From Isochrysis galbana (taxonomy: Eukaryota > Haptophyta > Isochrysidales > Isochrysidaceae): 64,000 nt of DNA. The notes beneath the pieces are model-generated. The model made no database searches, was not told the DNA's origin, and saw only the letters and a program-made list of their open reading frames with translations. Every line of letters begins with the position of its first letter. Position 1 is the stretch's first letter. The stretch lies in assembly GCA_018136815.1 (NCBI GenBank), contig CM030931.1, positions 2,843,801-2,907,800 of the forward strand, given 5' to 3'. Both the position numbers and the translations under genes were made by a program. Below, one piece after another: positions 43,423-54,105 of this stretch.

Positions 43423-44267
43423 GTGCCAGTGGCCTCTGAGCCCGTAGGGCCGATGTCGGTCGAGGCAGTCAGCTCGTCCGCCGAGCTGTCCATCGCATGC
43501 CACACTGAAGCCACGCCAGCAGAGCCCAAGCCATGCACAGGCCGCCACAGTCGGCAGCCGTCTGGGGGAAAGCCCTCGAGCTCGAGCGAGGTCTTCGACT
43601 GCAACATCTGCCTTGACACTGCGCTCGAACCGGTCATCACCATGTGCGGCCACCTCTACTGCTGGCCATGCATCTACCGTTGGCTGCAGCTCCACCAAAA
43701 TGAGCTCTCGTTTTGCCCAATCTGCAAGGCCGACATCAGCCCGGAGAGGATGATACCAATATATGGGCGAGGCCAGGTCACGATTGATCCCAGGTGCGCA
43801 TGGATCAGTCCGCTGCCCTCCGAAGCGAGCGAGGTAGCTGCCCCACAGAGCTCGCGCCTAGGGCAGTGTTCAAGGGCAGTCTTCATCTTTAGATGACCTT
43901 GCTAATCATTATGGTTTGTGTCCCTAACGCTCGCAGAACAAAAGATCTGGAGAAAGAGGCGATCCCTCAACGACCCCAGGGACAATGGGGAAGGTCACGC
44001 CCGTCACCAAACCAGATCCCGCCCATTCCCCACTCTTTCAACACGACGAGAAGGCCACGGGCGTACTCGCCAGCGGCACAAACGAATGTTCATAGCAATG
44101 CTAGCCTCAGCTTCTTGCCTGGGGTACTGGGCTTCCAGTTTGGCCAGCCTTCGCTCGGGGATGACGCTACGGACCAGTTATCCCCCGAACAGGTTCAGCA
44201 AGCCTTTCTCTCGCGCTTGCTCCTCCTCCTCGGCTCCTTCGTCATCCTCTGCCTTCTCCTCTTCTAA
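43423..44267 (+). CDS. RNF5/RNF185-like ER membrane E3 ubiquitin ligase
   Basis: RING E3 ligases of this family sit in the ER membrane and mark misfolded proteins for degradation. Two exons, 43423-43793 and 43937-44267, with a 143-base intron; 233 residues. The C3HC4 RING (about residues 60-103) reads FDCNICLD..CGHLYCWPCIYRWL..CPICKADI, followed by the family block IPIYGRG. The second exon gives IPQRPQGQW, a Pro-rich linker, and a C-terminal membrane anchor beginning AFLSRLLLLLGSF, matching the C terminus of RNF185. The N-terminal 55 residues are Ser/Pro-rich and could start at the second Met (43453). Confidence 0.9.
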
Positions 44268-45512
44268 CACTCACTCATGTTTGGGACAGCCATAGTCTGA
44301 GCCCTCGGCACTTCTGCCAATTGCTCCTCATGCGCTGATGTCAATTGTCGGGCAGCGGTCAGCACACACGCTCATACGACAACCATCTTGCATGTTTGCG
44401 CTCGGAGTCCGGCTTCATTCTTCTTGCTATATTGTTGCATCTGAACTCTGCTGATGAGGCCTCAGTTGGCCTTCCAACTAAGCAACTGCATTCTGGATCG
44501 CTCTGCAAGTGGGCAACACGATGGGCTCGGGTGCCTTCATGTTGACTTTCCATGCCGGCGTCGCGATTCACATCTTCATCAGTCACATTCGATCTCCAAA
44601 ACATTATGGCAAGCGACAACTTGTTCGTGCACCCAGCGTATGGATAAGGTTGGTCGTCAATGTCATGGGCTTGCTATTGTAAGTCTTGTTGGCTACTCTT
44701 GAAGCTCCGTCAGCGTCTTCACTGTTGACTTGTATACATCCGTCTCGTTCAATAACGGGGGTGCGAGCATGGACTTGATAGGGCGAGCGTTCGGTACAGT
44801 AGCATCGTCCAGCAGCGCAACTTATTTTGTCCCATCTCCACGCCAAAATTTTACTACATCATTCTTGGTATGTATCTTGTATGCTCCATTTGACACGGTA
44901 TGGTCACAAGGCTTAATCAAGCCATCGACGCAGCTCGCGCAGCGTGGCATTCACATTATGGATGTACTGCATCAACCATGGCTGATGTCCATTGAACCTC
45001 AGTTCCACCGTTGAACGCTGTTATGACGAGCTGAGAGATCCCGCTCTCAAGCGGAGATGGTGTGCTAGTTGATTGCTTGGTTGCCTTTCGTCTTTCCCAC
45101 AATCCCAGCCCCGATGCCTCAGCCTATGGCATTCTGTCGGCAGCATGGACTGATTTGGTGTGTTGTAAGGACAGCAAGCGCGATGTATCTCAGGGGTGTG
45201 CGGTGTGCGGCTAGGGGTAGGGGTAGGCATCTTTGTCCGGCCGGATATTTGTCTTGGATGATATTTTGTACTTTGGGGGGGGCTGCCCAAATGGATATAT
45301 CTGGGATACTTACTCTTACTCTTACTATATATTTTGGGGGGGGGTCGAACACGAGATGACTACAGGCTCATAGGCAGATGGCCGTTCGATCGGGCCGGCA
45401 GCTGACGCGGTCGTGGAAGGATCGTTGTTTGTTGCTTGCGGGAAGATGTCTGAAAGGTCATAGTAAGAGTCGGGTCTGACAGTGTCTGCCATCGAACGCT
45501 ACGAGCGATGAG
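44268..45512. other. Intergenic, no gene seen
   Basis: Near-neutral composition compared with the rest of the window. Open frames are short and unremarkable. Short ACTCTT repeats near 45310-45325. Confidence 0.35.
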
Positions 45513-45600
45513 GTGGAGGCCGTGCACGCTGCTTCGGCCAGGAGTCGGAGAGAAGGGGGCGGGAGACTGTGGCTTCTCCTTTGTTCTAGCTTTGCTCGGG
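45513..45600 (+). repeat. Dispersed repeat, copy 2
   Basis: Matches 16150-16240: GCTGCTTCGGCCAGGAGT, GGAGAGAAGGGG, GGGAGACTGTG. Confidence 0.5.
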
Positions 45601-45679
45601 GCTCCATTTCTTGCATCTCATGTGATCCTTCTTTGATCCACGTTGTAGTTACTACTAGCTACTAGACAAGTTTGCTATC

Positions 45680-47816
45680 CTAATTGATGTTTCGTATGTC
45701 CAGACCTCTCGCCGCCTGCGAGAGGTCTTCCGATGTTTCTAGGTTGAAATCTTTATCCACTTTGTAAAGAAGGTTTATCATCTTCCGGATATGTTTGTTG
45801 CTGGGGGCGTGCAGCCCAATCTTCTCTCGTTGTTGCTTTAGCCTTTGAAAGAAACCGACCTTCGCCGTTACTAATAGGTGGTATCTCGTAAGAATGGCTC
45901 TTTGGATCGATTTAGCGGACCTACCATCCGCGTTACCATACCGAATGTTGTAAAAGTCCGTAAGGATATATATACCTCCACGCCAGGATACCTAAGTATC
46001 CCGAGGAGGGGTGAGGTCTGTCTACTTGGTTACAAAAGAGACGTTGGGCCGCTTCGTAGCCCGGCCTATGATTAATCCCTAAAAGTCCTTCTATGAATTC
46101 GAAGATGGGTTCCGTCGCAATGCACGTGGCTAGATCGGATAAAGGTACCCAGCTTTCTAGGACCAGTCCTAGAAACTAGGACGGACTTTGCTAGGTGAGA
46201 GCATGAGCATACCATGTTATTTTGTCCCAAACCTTGGCTTTTGAGTTACCACATGCATGTCCTCATTAAATGTTCCAGGTGTACCTAGGCACCATTCCCT
46301 CAGCAACACCAAGTTTTGTGACGCGTTTACGGGTCACCTGGTCGGAATTGCTACTTGTCCTAGAAACGGGAGAAACGGCTGATACCACCCAATGGGGAGC
46401 TCTTCTACCCATGGTCCCCAGGAGATGAAATGTTGCTTTGACTGCCCTCTTTGAGACCTTCAGTGACCACCAAGCTTGGTTTTGTCATCTAAGTGTCCAA
46501 TCCGCCAGCCTACTGCTCCAAAAGGTCTAAAATAAAACTCCTCTGGTGCGAGCAGACGCCCGAGTGCAGCACCGCATGCTGAATGTGGTAGCAAAAGTAA
46601 GCAAAGACAAGCTCCGCAGAGTTGGTCATGGGGAGAGCTAAGGTTGAATGGGATGTGGAGATGGTTTGCTTCAGGTGATGGGATGTCTCATAAGCTCACC
46701 ATAGGCTATAATGGAGGCATGATCGGCAGAGTCCTAGAAATCGAAGAATTTTCTAGGACGTGGTCCTAGTTTCTAGGACGGAATTTTTTGTCCGAGATGG
46801 GAGGAACTCTCGACTCTCGGGGGCTATACTGCAAAAGCGGCATGTCGGATCGTCTGCAAATCTGTTCGCCGTGGCTATTCTCCTATGTAGAATGTGTTTG
46901 AAGTGCATATACGAGTCCCTTGGGGTTAAAAAGTTGTACTTGTACAGCTGCGATATTTGTTCCCATTTTCCGGAGAGGACCGGTAATCTTTTTTTCCATT
47001 TCAACGTGGATTTCTGCTTCTTAGTTTTCCTCGTTGCGAGGAACGCTTTAGTCAGCGCCCTGACATTAATATCTTCTAGCGTTTTATGCGTGTCTCTAAA
47101 CATGTACTCTTGTGGAATAGGGTACGCCGTTTCTTCCGCCGGCCCGTCGTATGCACGTCCCCATTTCAGCGGAGTGTATAGCTCGTCAGGTACGGACTGC
47201 GGGCTGACCCGCTCGTGGATATGGGGTTCTCCCATAACATTGAGTTTGGCACTACGTGATAGTCGCCATTCCGGCGCAGATAGTGCTTTTGTTCTTTATC
47301 CACTAGAATTTCCCCTAGATCGTGCGCGTCCGGGTCTTCCTGGGGGGCTAACTCGTGCTCCTCCGGAGCAGGGAGAGAAGACACCGCTTTCTTTCTCAGA
47401 AGATCTATATAGCCAGTAGTGGCGTCTGCCATTCTTGATCTAGACCACTCGGCTATCTTTTCCCATGTTGTATTCCCGCCCATCTGAAGGCTGTAGGCAT
47501 GAATATTCGTGTAAGGTACGCGCTCACAATTACAATTGAACAGTTCCACCATGGGGAGTCCTTGTTGTACTGGCAAGCCAGTGGGGGCAGGCGGCAGAGC
47601 CAGAGACTGGCTCTGCTGGTCTGCAGGGAACAGGGCTCTCCCTGTTCCCTGCTTCTGAGCCTGGTGGGGAGGCGAGGGAGGCAGGATCATGTCGACGTCG
47701 CTGTCGGTTAGGGGGGCGGCCTGTGAGCGCTTCGGCTCCGGCGGCTTGGGGCGGCCCCTGTGGGGCGTCGTGACGGCAGAGGGCTGGGGATCAGGAGCGG
47801 TCGGCGCGCGCTCCAT
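45680..47816 (-). mobile_element. LINE relic, internally deleted and interrupted
   Basis: Minus strand. It starts with a perfect hairpin AACTAT-TGTT-ATAGTT (47838-47823) and then ATG with MERAPTAPDPQ. The first frame (to 47166) runs into KHYLRRNGDYHVVPNS; an overlapping frame (47235-46753) carries a LINE-like C-terminal part, HFKHILHRRIATANRF..CRFC..PES, the usual post-RT zinc finger. After an interruption at about 46153-46785, LINE-like text resumes (SWVPLSDLATC, PIFEFIEGLLG) and, after a frame change near 45960, continues as SAKSIQRAILTRYHLL..FFQRLKQQREKIG to a stop at 45680. The reverse-transcriptase core is absent. Several frame breaks: a dead copy. Confidence 0.55.
46153..46785. mobile_element. 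Insert bounded by CTAGGAC palindromes, inside the LINE relic
   Basis: The left edge carries TTTCTAGGACCAGTCCTAGAAA (10-base perfect arms) followed by CTAGGACGGA; the right edge carries TTTTCTAGGAC, GTGGTCCTAG and TTTCTAGGACGGA. LINE-type coding text stops at one edge and resumes beyond the other, so this looks like a small non-autonomous element inserted in the LINE. No coding content recognised. Confidence 0.4.
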
Positions 47817-47824
47817 CGCTCGAA

Positions 47825-48055
47825 CTATAACAATAGTTTTTCCCACGACTTCAAAAAGGGGCCTATCGATATGTAGTTGCCTCTATGGCGTATCCAACGC
47901 TCTCCTTCTGGTAGGTACGCCGCGCATTCTTCCGTGGTGTACACGTCCCCCGTGTCCGGGTATGATAGAAATGAGAAATGGTGGAAGGTGAATCGTATAA
48001 CTGTTTGGTTCTTAACCGCTCTGTATGAACCACGACCCAGGCCCGCGGCATTCAA
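47825..48055 (-). mobile_element. Second LINE-related fragment
   Basis: A 76-codon minus-strand frame ends YLPEGERWIRHRGNYISIG, which resembles the KHYLRRNGDYHVVPNS block of the adjacent LINE relic. It lies immediately upstream of that relic's hairpin, so one LINE may have landed next to or in another. Fragment only. Confidence 0.35.
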
Positions 48056-48300
48056 CCCCCCCCCCCCCCCCGGCCCTGGGCGCGCGCGCGCGCGCGGCGC
48101 GCCGGCGGCGGCGCGCTGGCGCTGGTATCTGGTATCAACGGCCGTGAAGCGTGAAGCGGAGGTGTTAATCGCAACACCTCTTTTGAAGAGAGGTGTTAAT
48201 CAGGGATTAATACCAGCCGATTTTGGTGTTAATCCTGAGTGATTAACACCTGATTAACATTAAATTAAGGCCCTGCCTACTTTGTAGTTTGCAAACAGTT
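48056..48300. repeat. CG microsatellite and GGTGTTAATC repeats
   Basis: Alternating CG at 48080-48110, then four copies in both orientations of GGTGTTAATC/GATTAACACC between 48160 and 48255, giving several possible hairpins. Confidence 0.5.
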
Positions 48301-48313
48301 TGCTGCTTGCTGC

Positions 48314-48420
48314 TCACCATACATTACTTACACCAAGCAAAGAAAAGACCCGCTCACACGAGGCAGAATTCGGAGTAATCACAAGGACAACACGGGCTGC
48401 TCGAGAGGCTCGAGACCATG
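48314..48420 (-). mobile_element. hAT transposase fragment (C-terminal dimerisation motif)
   Basis: The minus-strand frame ends VITPNSASCERVFSLLG, the hallmark of the hAT dimerisation region (..SA..ERVFS..). The upstream part of the frame is low-complexity. Different in sequence from the copy at 51010, so a second hAT family. Confidence 0.55.
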
Positions 48421-48861
48421 CTGGCAAAGACCTCTCCGATGGCCGAGGGGGGCGAGGCGAGGGCTCTGCCCTGAGAGGGTGCCCTGCACGTCCTCGCGTC
48501 CTCGCCTTCTGCCAAGCAAGACCCATCTCGATCTCGGCCGCTTCCTCCTCGAGGCTCGAGGGGCTGGCCCATGATGGGTTGCACGCGGGCGTCATCCGGC
48601 ATCCGGCTGCGGGCTTGCAAATTTCGCTCCCGCGTGACCCAAATTTCGGTCAAAAATTTTTTTCGATGATGGACCCAAATTTTATTTAAAAATATTTCTC
48701 GAAATTCTCGCCGGAGCCAACCCGCTGGTCATGGAACAGCTTCGTAACTGATTAATTAAAGATAGACTAGCAATAGTCTACTATTCTAGAGAAATAGGAG
48801 AGGCAGGCCGACTGAGACCCGCCTCGCAGCGAGATAATCCTTGTGCTTGTTCTGGGTGGCG
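48421..48861. other. Intergenic, 5' flank of the SET gene
   Basis: An A/T-rich patch at 48640-48710 precedes the gene. Nothing else seen. Confidence 0.35.
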
Positions 48862-50511
48862 ATGGCGCTGCTCTGCCTCCTCGGCGGCGCACTCGGCGCG
48901 GTGCACGGGCTGCGAGCGCGGCCGCTCATGATGTCGGCGGACGTGTCACGCCTATCTGCCGTCGCACCGATCTTCGACTGGGTTGCCTCGCACGGCGGCG
49001 ACGTCTCGCGGGTGAGGGTGAGCGAGACATCAGCAATGGGCCTTGGCCTCGAGGCCGCCAAGCCCACACGGCGAGGAGACGTACTGCTCTCCGTACCAGA
49101 GAGCCTTGCGATCACAGCCGAGTCCGCGCTTCGCTCCGAAATTCTCGGCCCGTACCTCGCCGAATTTGAGCCGGAGTTGGCCGACTATTCCTTCATCGCC
49201 GTGGCCCTGCTGAATGAGGAGCGACTCGGTGACCAATCTCCCCTTTCGCTGTGGCTGTCGTCAGCGAGCCGCTCAATCACGGACGACCTGCCTCTCCTTT
49301 GGGACAAGGATGCACAGGCCGAGCTGGAACAGTCGACCGCAGCTCCATTCGCCGAGCGGCGAGCCTCGGCGCAAGCTGATTTCGCGTGGCTGCAGGAGAA
49401 CGTTTTTGATCAAGCACCAATGGTCTTCCCATCATCTGTTTTCTCGGAGTCGCAATTCCTCCGAGCACTTTCGGAAGCGATATCGCGTTCAGTGTATGTC
49501 CAGCCGGATTCGAGCGACGAACCCGCGCGTCTGGCACTGATGCCGTTGCTCGAGTTGACCAACCATGCTGCAGAGCCCTCTGCAACAGTCAGCTTTTGCT
49601 CTGCATCGCCTGGTTTCCTTGGCCGTGGTGAATCGCCGGCCACCGTCCAGCTGCTCGCGGTCGGAGATGTTGCTGAAGGGCAGCCTGTCTACACAAAGTA
49701 TGCTGATGCTACTCAGGGCGAGCTTCTCGTCGACTACGGCTTCATTTCGGAACCGGTGAGACCTTATTTTGAGCTCAAGCAATAGCTGCATTCATGCCTA
49801 TGCACACTAACGTAGCTCAAAACGTTTGACATGTTTGCCGACTGACCGTTTGCATAAGCACACGTGATCTTCTGCTCATCTGTGCTCAGTGCCGCCTGCT
49901 TTTGCGCATAGATCCCCGCGGAGACATCGCTCACCTTCGAGCTCATTTCTGACGATCTCAACTTGTACGAGAAGGAAGCTATCCTTGAGGGTGCGGGTCT
50001 CGCTGCCTCGCAATCTTTCATCCTGACGGAAAGTCAGCCCCTGCCAGACGAGCTTATGGCATATTTGCGCCTCATTCACCTCGGGCCTCCCACCACGCCT
50101 TCCGATGCCTTCTTGTTGGAGGCTCTCTTCGCTGATTCTCTTTGGCGCGAGCATCTCCCTTTGCCAATATCTCGCCAAAACGAGGCGGCAGCGCTGACCG
50201 TGGGATTTGAGGCTGCCACCGAGGCGCTTCTTCGCCTTCGTGGGAGTGTTCAAGAGGATCTCGCTACTCTCGCCGAAGCTCCCCGTGAGTCGCGGGCGTA
50301 CCGGCTTGCAGCTGTGAGATACGCAGAACGCCGCGCTCTTGAGGCGGCCACATCTGCCTTTCGCGTGCAAATGGGTTCGCTCGATAGCCTTGAGTACTAC
50401 CAAGAGCGGCGCTTGCGTATGCTTAACTTGACTCCCATCGAAACTGAGGAGGAGCTTGAGGCACTTAAGGCAGCAGGGCGAGCCATGACCTCAGACGGCT
50501 ACGACTGGTGA
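48862..50511 (+). CDS. Rubisco-LSMT-like SET-domain methyltransferase, probably plastid
   Basis: Members use S-adenosylmethionine to methylate lysines of plastid proteins such as Rubisco large subunit or fructose-bisphosphate aldolase. Two exons, 48862-49755 and 49912-50511, phase 0; 497 residues. The N terminus (MALLCLLGGALGAVHG) is a signal-peptide-like stretch followed by an Arg/Ser region, fitting a bipartite leader for a secondary plastid. SET blocks: MGLGLEAAKPTRRGDVLLSV at the start of the domain, LMPLLELTNHAAEPSA with the NH motif, and GELLVDYGFIS with the tyrosine-containing end. The second exon gives a helical C-terminal domain (ESQPLPDELMAYLRL) of the Rubisco-LSMT substrate-binding type. 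I start at the ATG; the frame is open a few codons further upstream without another ATG. Confidence 0.85.
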
Positions 50512-50945
50512 TCGTGTGAGTATGTTCTAGGCGTGGCAATGCGACGATCAGTGATCAACTTACACACATGAACATGGCACGCCTCCAAGCTGTTTTAATA
50601 TCTGTGCTACTAATGTGTTTCGCATAGCCAATGCACACAATAATCCCTCCTTCCCACCCGCCCCTTCCGCCTGGCGCAGCCAGTTCTCATTGCTCGTGCC
50701 GATGACCCATGACCCCCCCTTCTGCGCATCCTCCCGTGGCAGCTGAGAAAAAACGGCGCGGATGCGCATAATGTATATCCACTCGCGCTTGCGCACCACC
50801 CCGAAGCCAGGCTAGCTGCACGCCCGTGGCGGTGGCGCGCCAGGGGCGCTATACGCGTGGCGGCCACATGGGGCTGCGGTGGCGCGGGGAGGAGCTAGGG
50901 AATTTTTTTTAAACAATCTCGCCTCGCACGTGGCACTGATATAAA
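50512..50945. other. Intergenic, no feature seen
   Basis: 3' flank of the SET gene. Nothing supported. Confidence 0.35.
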
Positions 50946-51258
50946 GCTATCGTAGCCACGCCCATTCTCCTTCCTCACCCTCATTTCCCGCCTTGCGGCA
51001 ACTCCCCTCGTGCTCTACTTAGGGGCTCGGGTCATGCGGGCGGATGTGGACTTGAACGTGCTTGCATGGTGGCAGGCGCGAGAGCATAAGTGGCCTGCCT
51101 TGTGCAAGATGGCTAAGCAGTACTTGGCTGCGCCTGCCTCATCTGCCGGCGTCGAACGTGTGTTTTCAGCGGCCGGAGCAATGCATGGTGACCTCCGTAA
51201 GGCTGTGAAGGATTCGACGCTCGAGCACTCGCTTATGGCAGCGTACAACACGGATTGA
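50946..51258 (+). mobile_element. hAT transposase 3' fragment
   Basis: Encodes LNVLAWWQAREHKWPAL, then KQYLAAPASSAGVERVFSAA, the conserved C-terminal dimerisation region of hAT transposases, ending at a stop at 51258. The rest of the transposase is absent. The 5' flank (50950-51040) is shared with 5825-5910. No terminal inverted repeat could be paired. Confidence 0.75.
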
Positions 51259-51634
51259 ATGTTGAATAATACTACTAAGAATATTGGAAGAATGTAAGTC
51301 TCGACGTCTAGACGTCTAGCTAGACTTGTGACTTGTTGTGTATAAGTCTATGTGGATGGGCTTATGAGCTGTAGCAATACACAATTGTTGTCATTCCCGC
51401 TACCTTATCTATGGTTAGTTATGGTGGGCCGCGCGCAGCGCGAAGCTCCGACGCCGTTGGTGTAGTAGTTAACTGTGAAGGAGACTTGCTCAGCCCTAGT
51501 TACCTGCGAGTTAATAGTAGTTACTTGCGAGTTGGGGGCAGTTAGTTAACTACTAGTGCTATTTAGGAGGTAGCTAACAACCGCTAACTGAGTTAACTAG
51601 TTAACTGCTTCTCCTAGTCCCTAGCCTTGCTAGC
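51259..51634. other. Intergenic with TAACTA-type short repeats
   Basis: Many overlapping GTTAACTA/TAGTTAAC motifs at 51460-51610 that can pair with each other, likely the 3' end of the hAT copy or simple sequence. No gene. Confidence 0.35.
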
Positions 51635-51937
51635 GTGATATACTTGGACAAGCACGATGTCGATTGTGGTACAAATCCAATCGCCAAATTCAAACTGAAT
51701 CGACCCACACCCGACATGTTATCGTATGATTACACGTGCAATTCCATGGCGGCCGCGGGCCAATGTCGTGACGTGACGACTGAGTGGAATAACGAAACCT
51801 GGCAGAACATAAACCTTGACAAGCACAACGTTGAATGCGAACAGGACGAAGTCATCACGCAATTCCAGCTGAACCGACGAAGTAGCACCCAGGACAAGTT
51901 GAGGTACATGTACAGGTGCTGCAAAATGAGCGCGTGA
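51635..51937 (+). CDS. Small protein with two LDKH-C repeats; family unknown
   Basis: The 100-codon frame holds two related ~45-residue units: IYLDKHDVDCGTNPIAKFKL..SYDYTC and INLDKHNVECEQDEVITQFQL..RYMYRCC. The common pattern is LDKH.V.C, then F.LNR, then Y.Y.C. It looks like a beta-rich, disulfide-bonded extracellular repeat. I believe similar repeats occur in secreted proteins of protists and in some giant viruses, but I cannot name the family. No signal peptide and no in-frame ATG before the first repeat, so this may be one exon or a relic. Confidence 0.4.
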   Translation: MIYLDKHDVDCGTNPIAKFKLNRPTPDMLSYDYTCNSMAAAGQCRDVTTEWNNETWQNINLDKHNVECEQDEVITQFQLNRRSSTQDKLRYMYRCCKMSA

Positions 51938-52243
51938 CAATGACGCCAGCCACTCCATCACGTCTCAGGTGACAACGGACGCTTCCTTTTTCCTATCAGA
52001 GCATGAATGACATCTTGCTTGGGGATTCCTTTCGCTCATAGGATGAATACTAGACTATTTTAATGTTGTCATTGACGTGACTAGCGTGAGATCACGGGAT
52101 TGAGCGCTTCTCGCCTTTGCAACACTGTAACGATGTCCCTCGCGATAAAATTGCAGGCTGCTCACCAAGGGTCAGAGGGTCAGGAAATCGATGGGATGCA
52201 TGCGTTTGCAGCCACAGACGAGACTTCAAGTTTCGACAGGTTT
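51938..52243. other. Intergenic; single minisatellite edge motif
   Basis: GATTGAGCGCTTCTCGCC at 52089-52106 is the edge motif of the two minisatellite arrays. Nothing else seen. Confidence 0.4.
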
Positions 52244-52500
52244 TTATATCATCATCACATCCCGAATATACTGCTTCACTTTCACTTGGGGTTCATCTGC
52301 TGCAAGATACCTAATAGATTTGATACTACTGATAATTTTGTCGAACTCAGTCTTATTACCAACGTTAATTATTTCTCTTGCAATTAACATCTCGATTATA
52401 AGAGCTAGCTTACTGATGCAAAGTCCCAGATTCTCAGTAGATCCGCCGTTTTTGTATACCATTCTTCGCGCAAGTTCGTCGTGAGGAGGCATTTTAGTAT
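52244..52500 (-). other. AT-rich open frame, possibly foreign
   Basis: A minus-strand frame of about 80 codons (RMVYKNGGSTENLGLC, KLALIIEMLIAREIIN, KTEFDKIISSIKSIRYL) in a patch much richer in A+T than the window average. The amino-acid make-up (Ile, Lys, Asn, Glu) is like AT-rich viral or organellar proteins, not like neighbouring genes. No family recognised. It abuts a minisatellite array. May be a viral relic; if so it is only a fragment. Confidence 0.3.
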
Positions 52501-52550
52501 GTGTAGTACATGAAAATAATATTCGACCCCCCTTGGGTCTAACGCAGGCT

Positions 52551-52745
52551 GATGGTGATTGAACGCTTTTCCATGCGGTGGGGGTGATGGCGATTGAACG
52601 CGTTCCCACGTGTAGGCTGATGGTGATTGAACGCTTTTCTATGCTGTGGGTGATGGTGATTGAACGCGTTCCCACGTGTAGGCTGATGGTGATTGAACGC
52701 TTTTCTATGCTGTGGGTGATGGTGATTGAGCGCTTCTCGCCTACG
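52551..52745 (+). repeat. Minisatellite array, ~66-base unit
   Basis: Three units made of GATGGTGATTGAACGCTTTT, CTATGCTGTGGGTGATGG and TGAACGCGTTCCCACGTGTA. It is the reverse-complement partner of 40452-40602 and ends in the same edge motif GATTGAGCGCTTCTCGCC. Confidence 0.8.
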
Positions 52746-53087
52746 TGTAACGTGTTAACACCCTTAACATTAACTTAACATGTTAACATGCACCCTTCTG
52801 ACAACTACCACTATCAGCCTAGGCAGCTGTGGTCCACTACCATTACCAGCCTAAGTAGCTGTGAGCCGCTACCAGGTTGAAACATGTTTGGTTGCTTCGG
52901 TGGGTGTTCACAGCCTTAACAGCTAGCCGCACAGCCGCGAGGTATTGAGCGCCGCGTGTACGCGGCGCGAGGAAAATTGTCAGTGTTTTTCACAGTGTTC
53001 ACTTGGGGGTCAAGGGAGTAGTAGGTAGTTGACTATGTTCAAACGGTCAAAAAGTTTGAGTTGCGTTCGCGTTCGACTACTTTTGTA
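52746..53087. repeat. Short tandem duplication and palindromes
   Basis: TGTTAACACCC/TTAACATGTTAACATG palindromic motifs at 52750-52790, then a ~33-base unit ACTACCA..TATCAGCCTAGGCAGCTGTG duplicated at 52803-52870. No gene. Confidence 0.45.
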
Positions 53088-53160
53088 CCAACTAAGTTTT
53101 TACTTAGTTCGCCCATGGGGGGGCACGAGCCCCCCTCTCTCTCCACTCCTACCCTGCCAT
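53088..53160 (+). repeat. Hairpin-ATGGGG repeat unit, perfect stem
   Basis: AACTAAGT-TTTT-ACTTAGTT (53090-53109), a perfect 8-base stem, then CGCCCATGGGGGGGCACGAG. Confidence 0.6.
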
Positions 53161-54105
53161 GGGGGAGGAACCACCCACTCTCCTGGCACGCCTGATGGCT
53201 TGCCAGGAGCACACAGCCCTGCTGACCCATTCCTCTCCCCACAGGCCCGCCTGACTCGCCCGCCCTGGCCCGTCGTGGCCTGCCCATCCCTCTGACCAGC
53301 CCCTCCTCCCCCTGGGCCCCCCTGATCAGGACCCCCCAGCCAGCTCCAGTCGACTGGCAGGGGCTCGAGAGCCAGCGAGGGAGAGGCAGGAGGGGCCAGG
53401 GCCATGCCCCAGCCTCACCTGCCCCCTGAGCTGCGCTCCGAGGCCCCTGCCGGCCTCCTGGGGACCTGAAGAGGGGCCGCAGGCGCGCGCCATGGGCCCC
53501 CGCCGCAGGGAAGAGAGGAGGAAAAGGGAAGAGGGAGGGGACGGGGGAGCGGCAGCCCTCCCCTCCGGCAGAAACGTGTCTTCTCGCCCCGTTTGGGTAA
53601 GAGAAGACGGGGGCGCCAGAGCCAGGAGGGAAGGGCCGCGGCTCGCCGCGGCCACTCGCTTCGGCGAGGAGAGATTAGCGCTCCTGGGCCCCTATTCACG
53701 AGTGCCCCCCCCCCCCTGCGTTGCTTTTACCCGAAAGGGGTTTCCCCCCAGCGTGGACTCGAGGAGAGGACGCGCTGGGGTGCGCGGGGTCGGTGCGTGC
53801 ACTGGCACTGGGGGGAGGACAAATATCGAGGGGAGGGGGCAGTGCCCCCACCCCCCGGTATCACTCGGACACCTGGCTCGTCAGGCATGGCGGGATTCCG
53901 GGACGGAAAAGTTGTGTCCAATTAGCTAGTGGGGTTGGCTAGGATATAACATTAATTATTATTATTATTACTATTTTTGTACCACCTACTTGTAGTTTGA
54001 GCTCCTAAAAAGAAAAAATCAACTTGCCCCGGACTTTATTCATATGTAGGAGGTGCTGACCTCCGACGACCGTGAGGACGGCGCGGGCGGGTACGAACGG
54101 CCGGC
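53161..54105. other. GC-rich intergenic DNA, no gene seen
   Basis: High-GC sequence with Pro/Arg-rich open frames on both strands that I judge compositional; an ATT-repeat at 53950-53970. Confidence 0.35.

Noticed and set aside
46753-47846. Two overlapping frames as host genes
   Set aside because: They contain LINE start and LINE C-terminal features and are broken; assigned to a LINE relic.
52551-52745. CRISPR-like array
   Set aside because: Units are contiguous with no unique spacers, and the DNA is eukaryotic; it is a minisatellite.
53100-53930. Overlapping frames of 80-145 codons
   Set aside because: Compositional frames in GC-rich repeat DNA starting from the hairpin unit's ATG; no conserved features.
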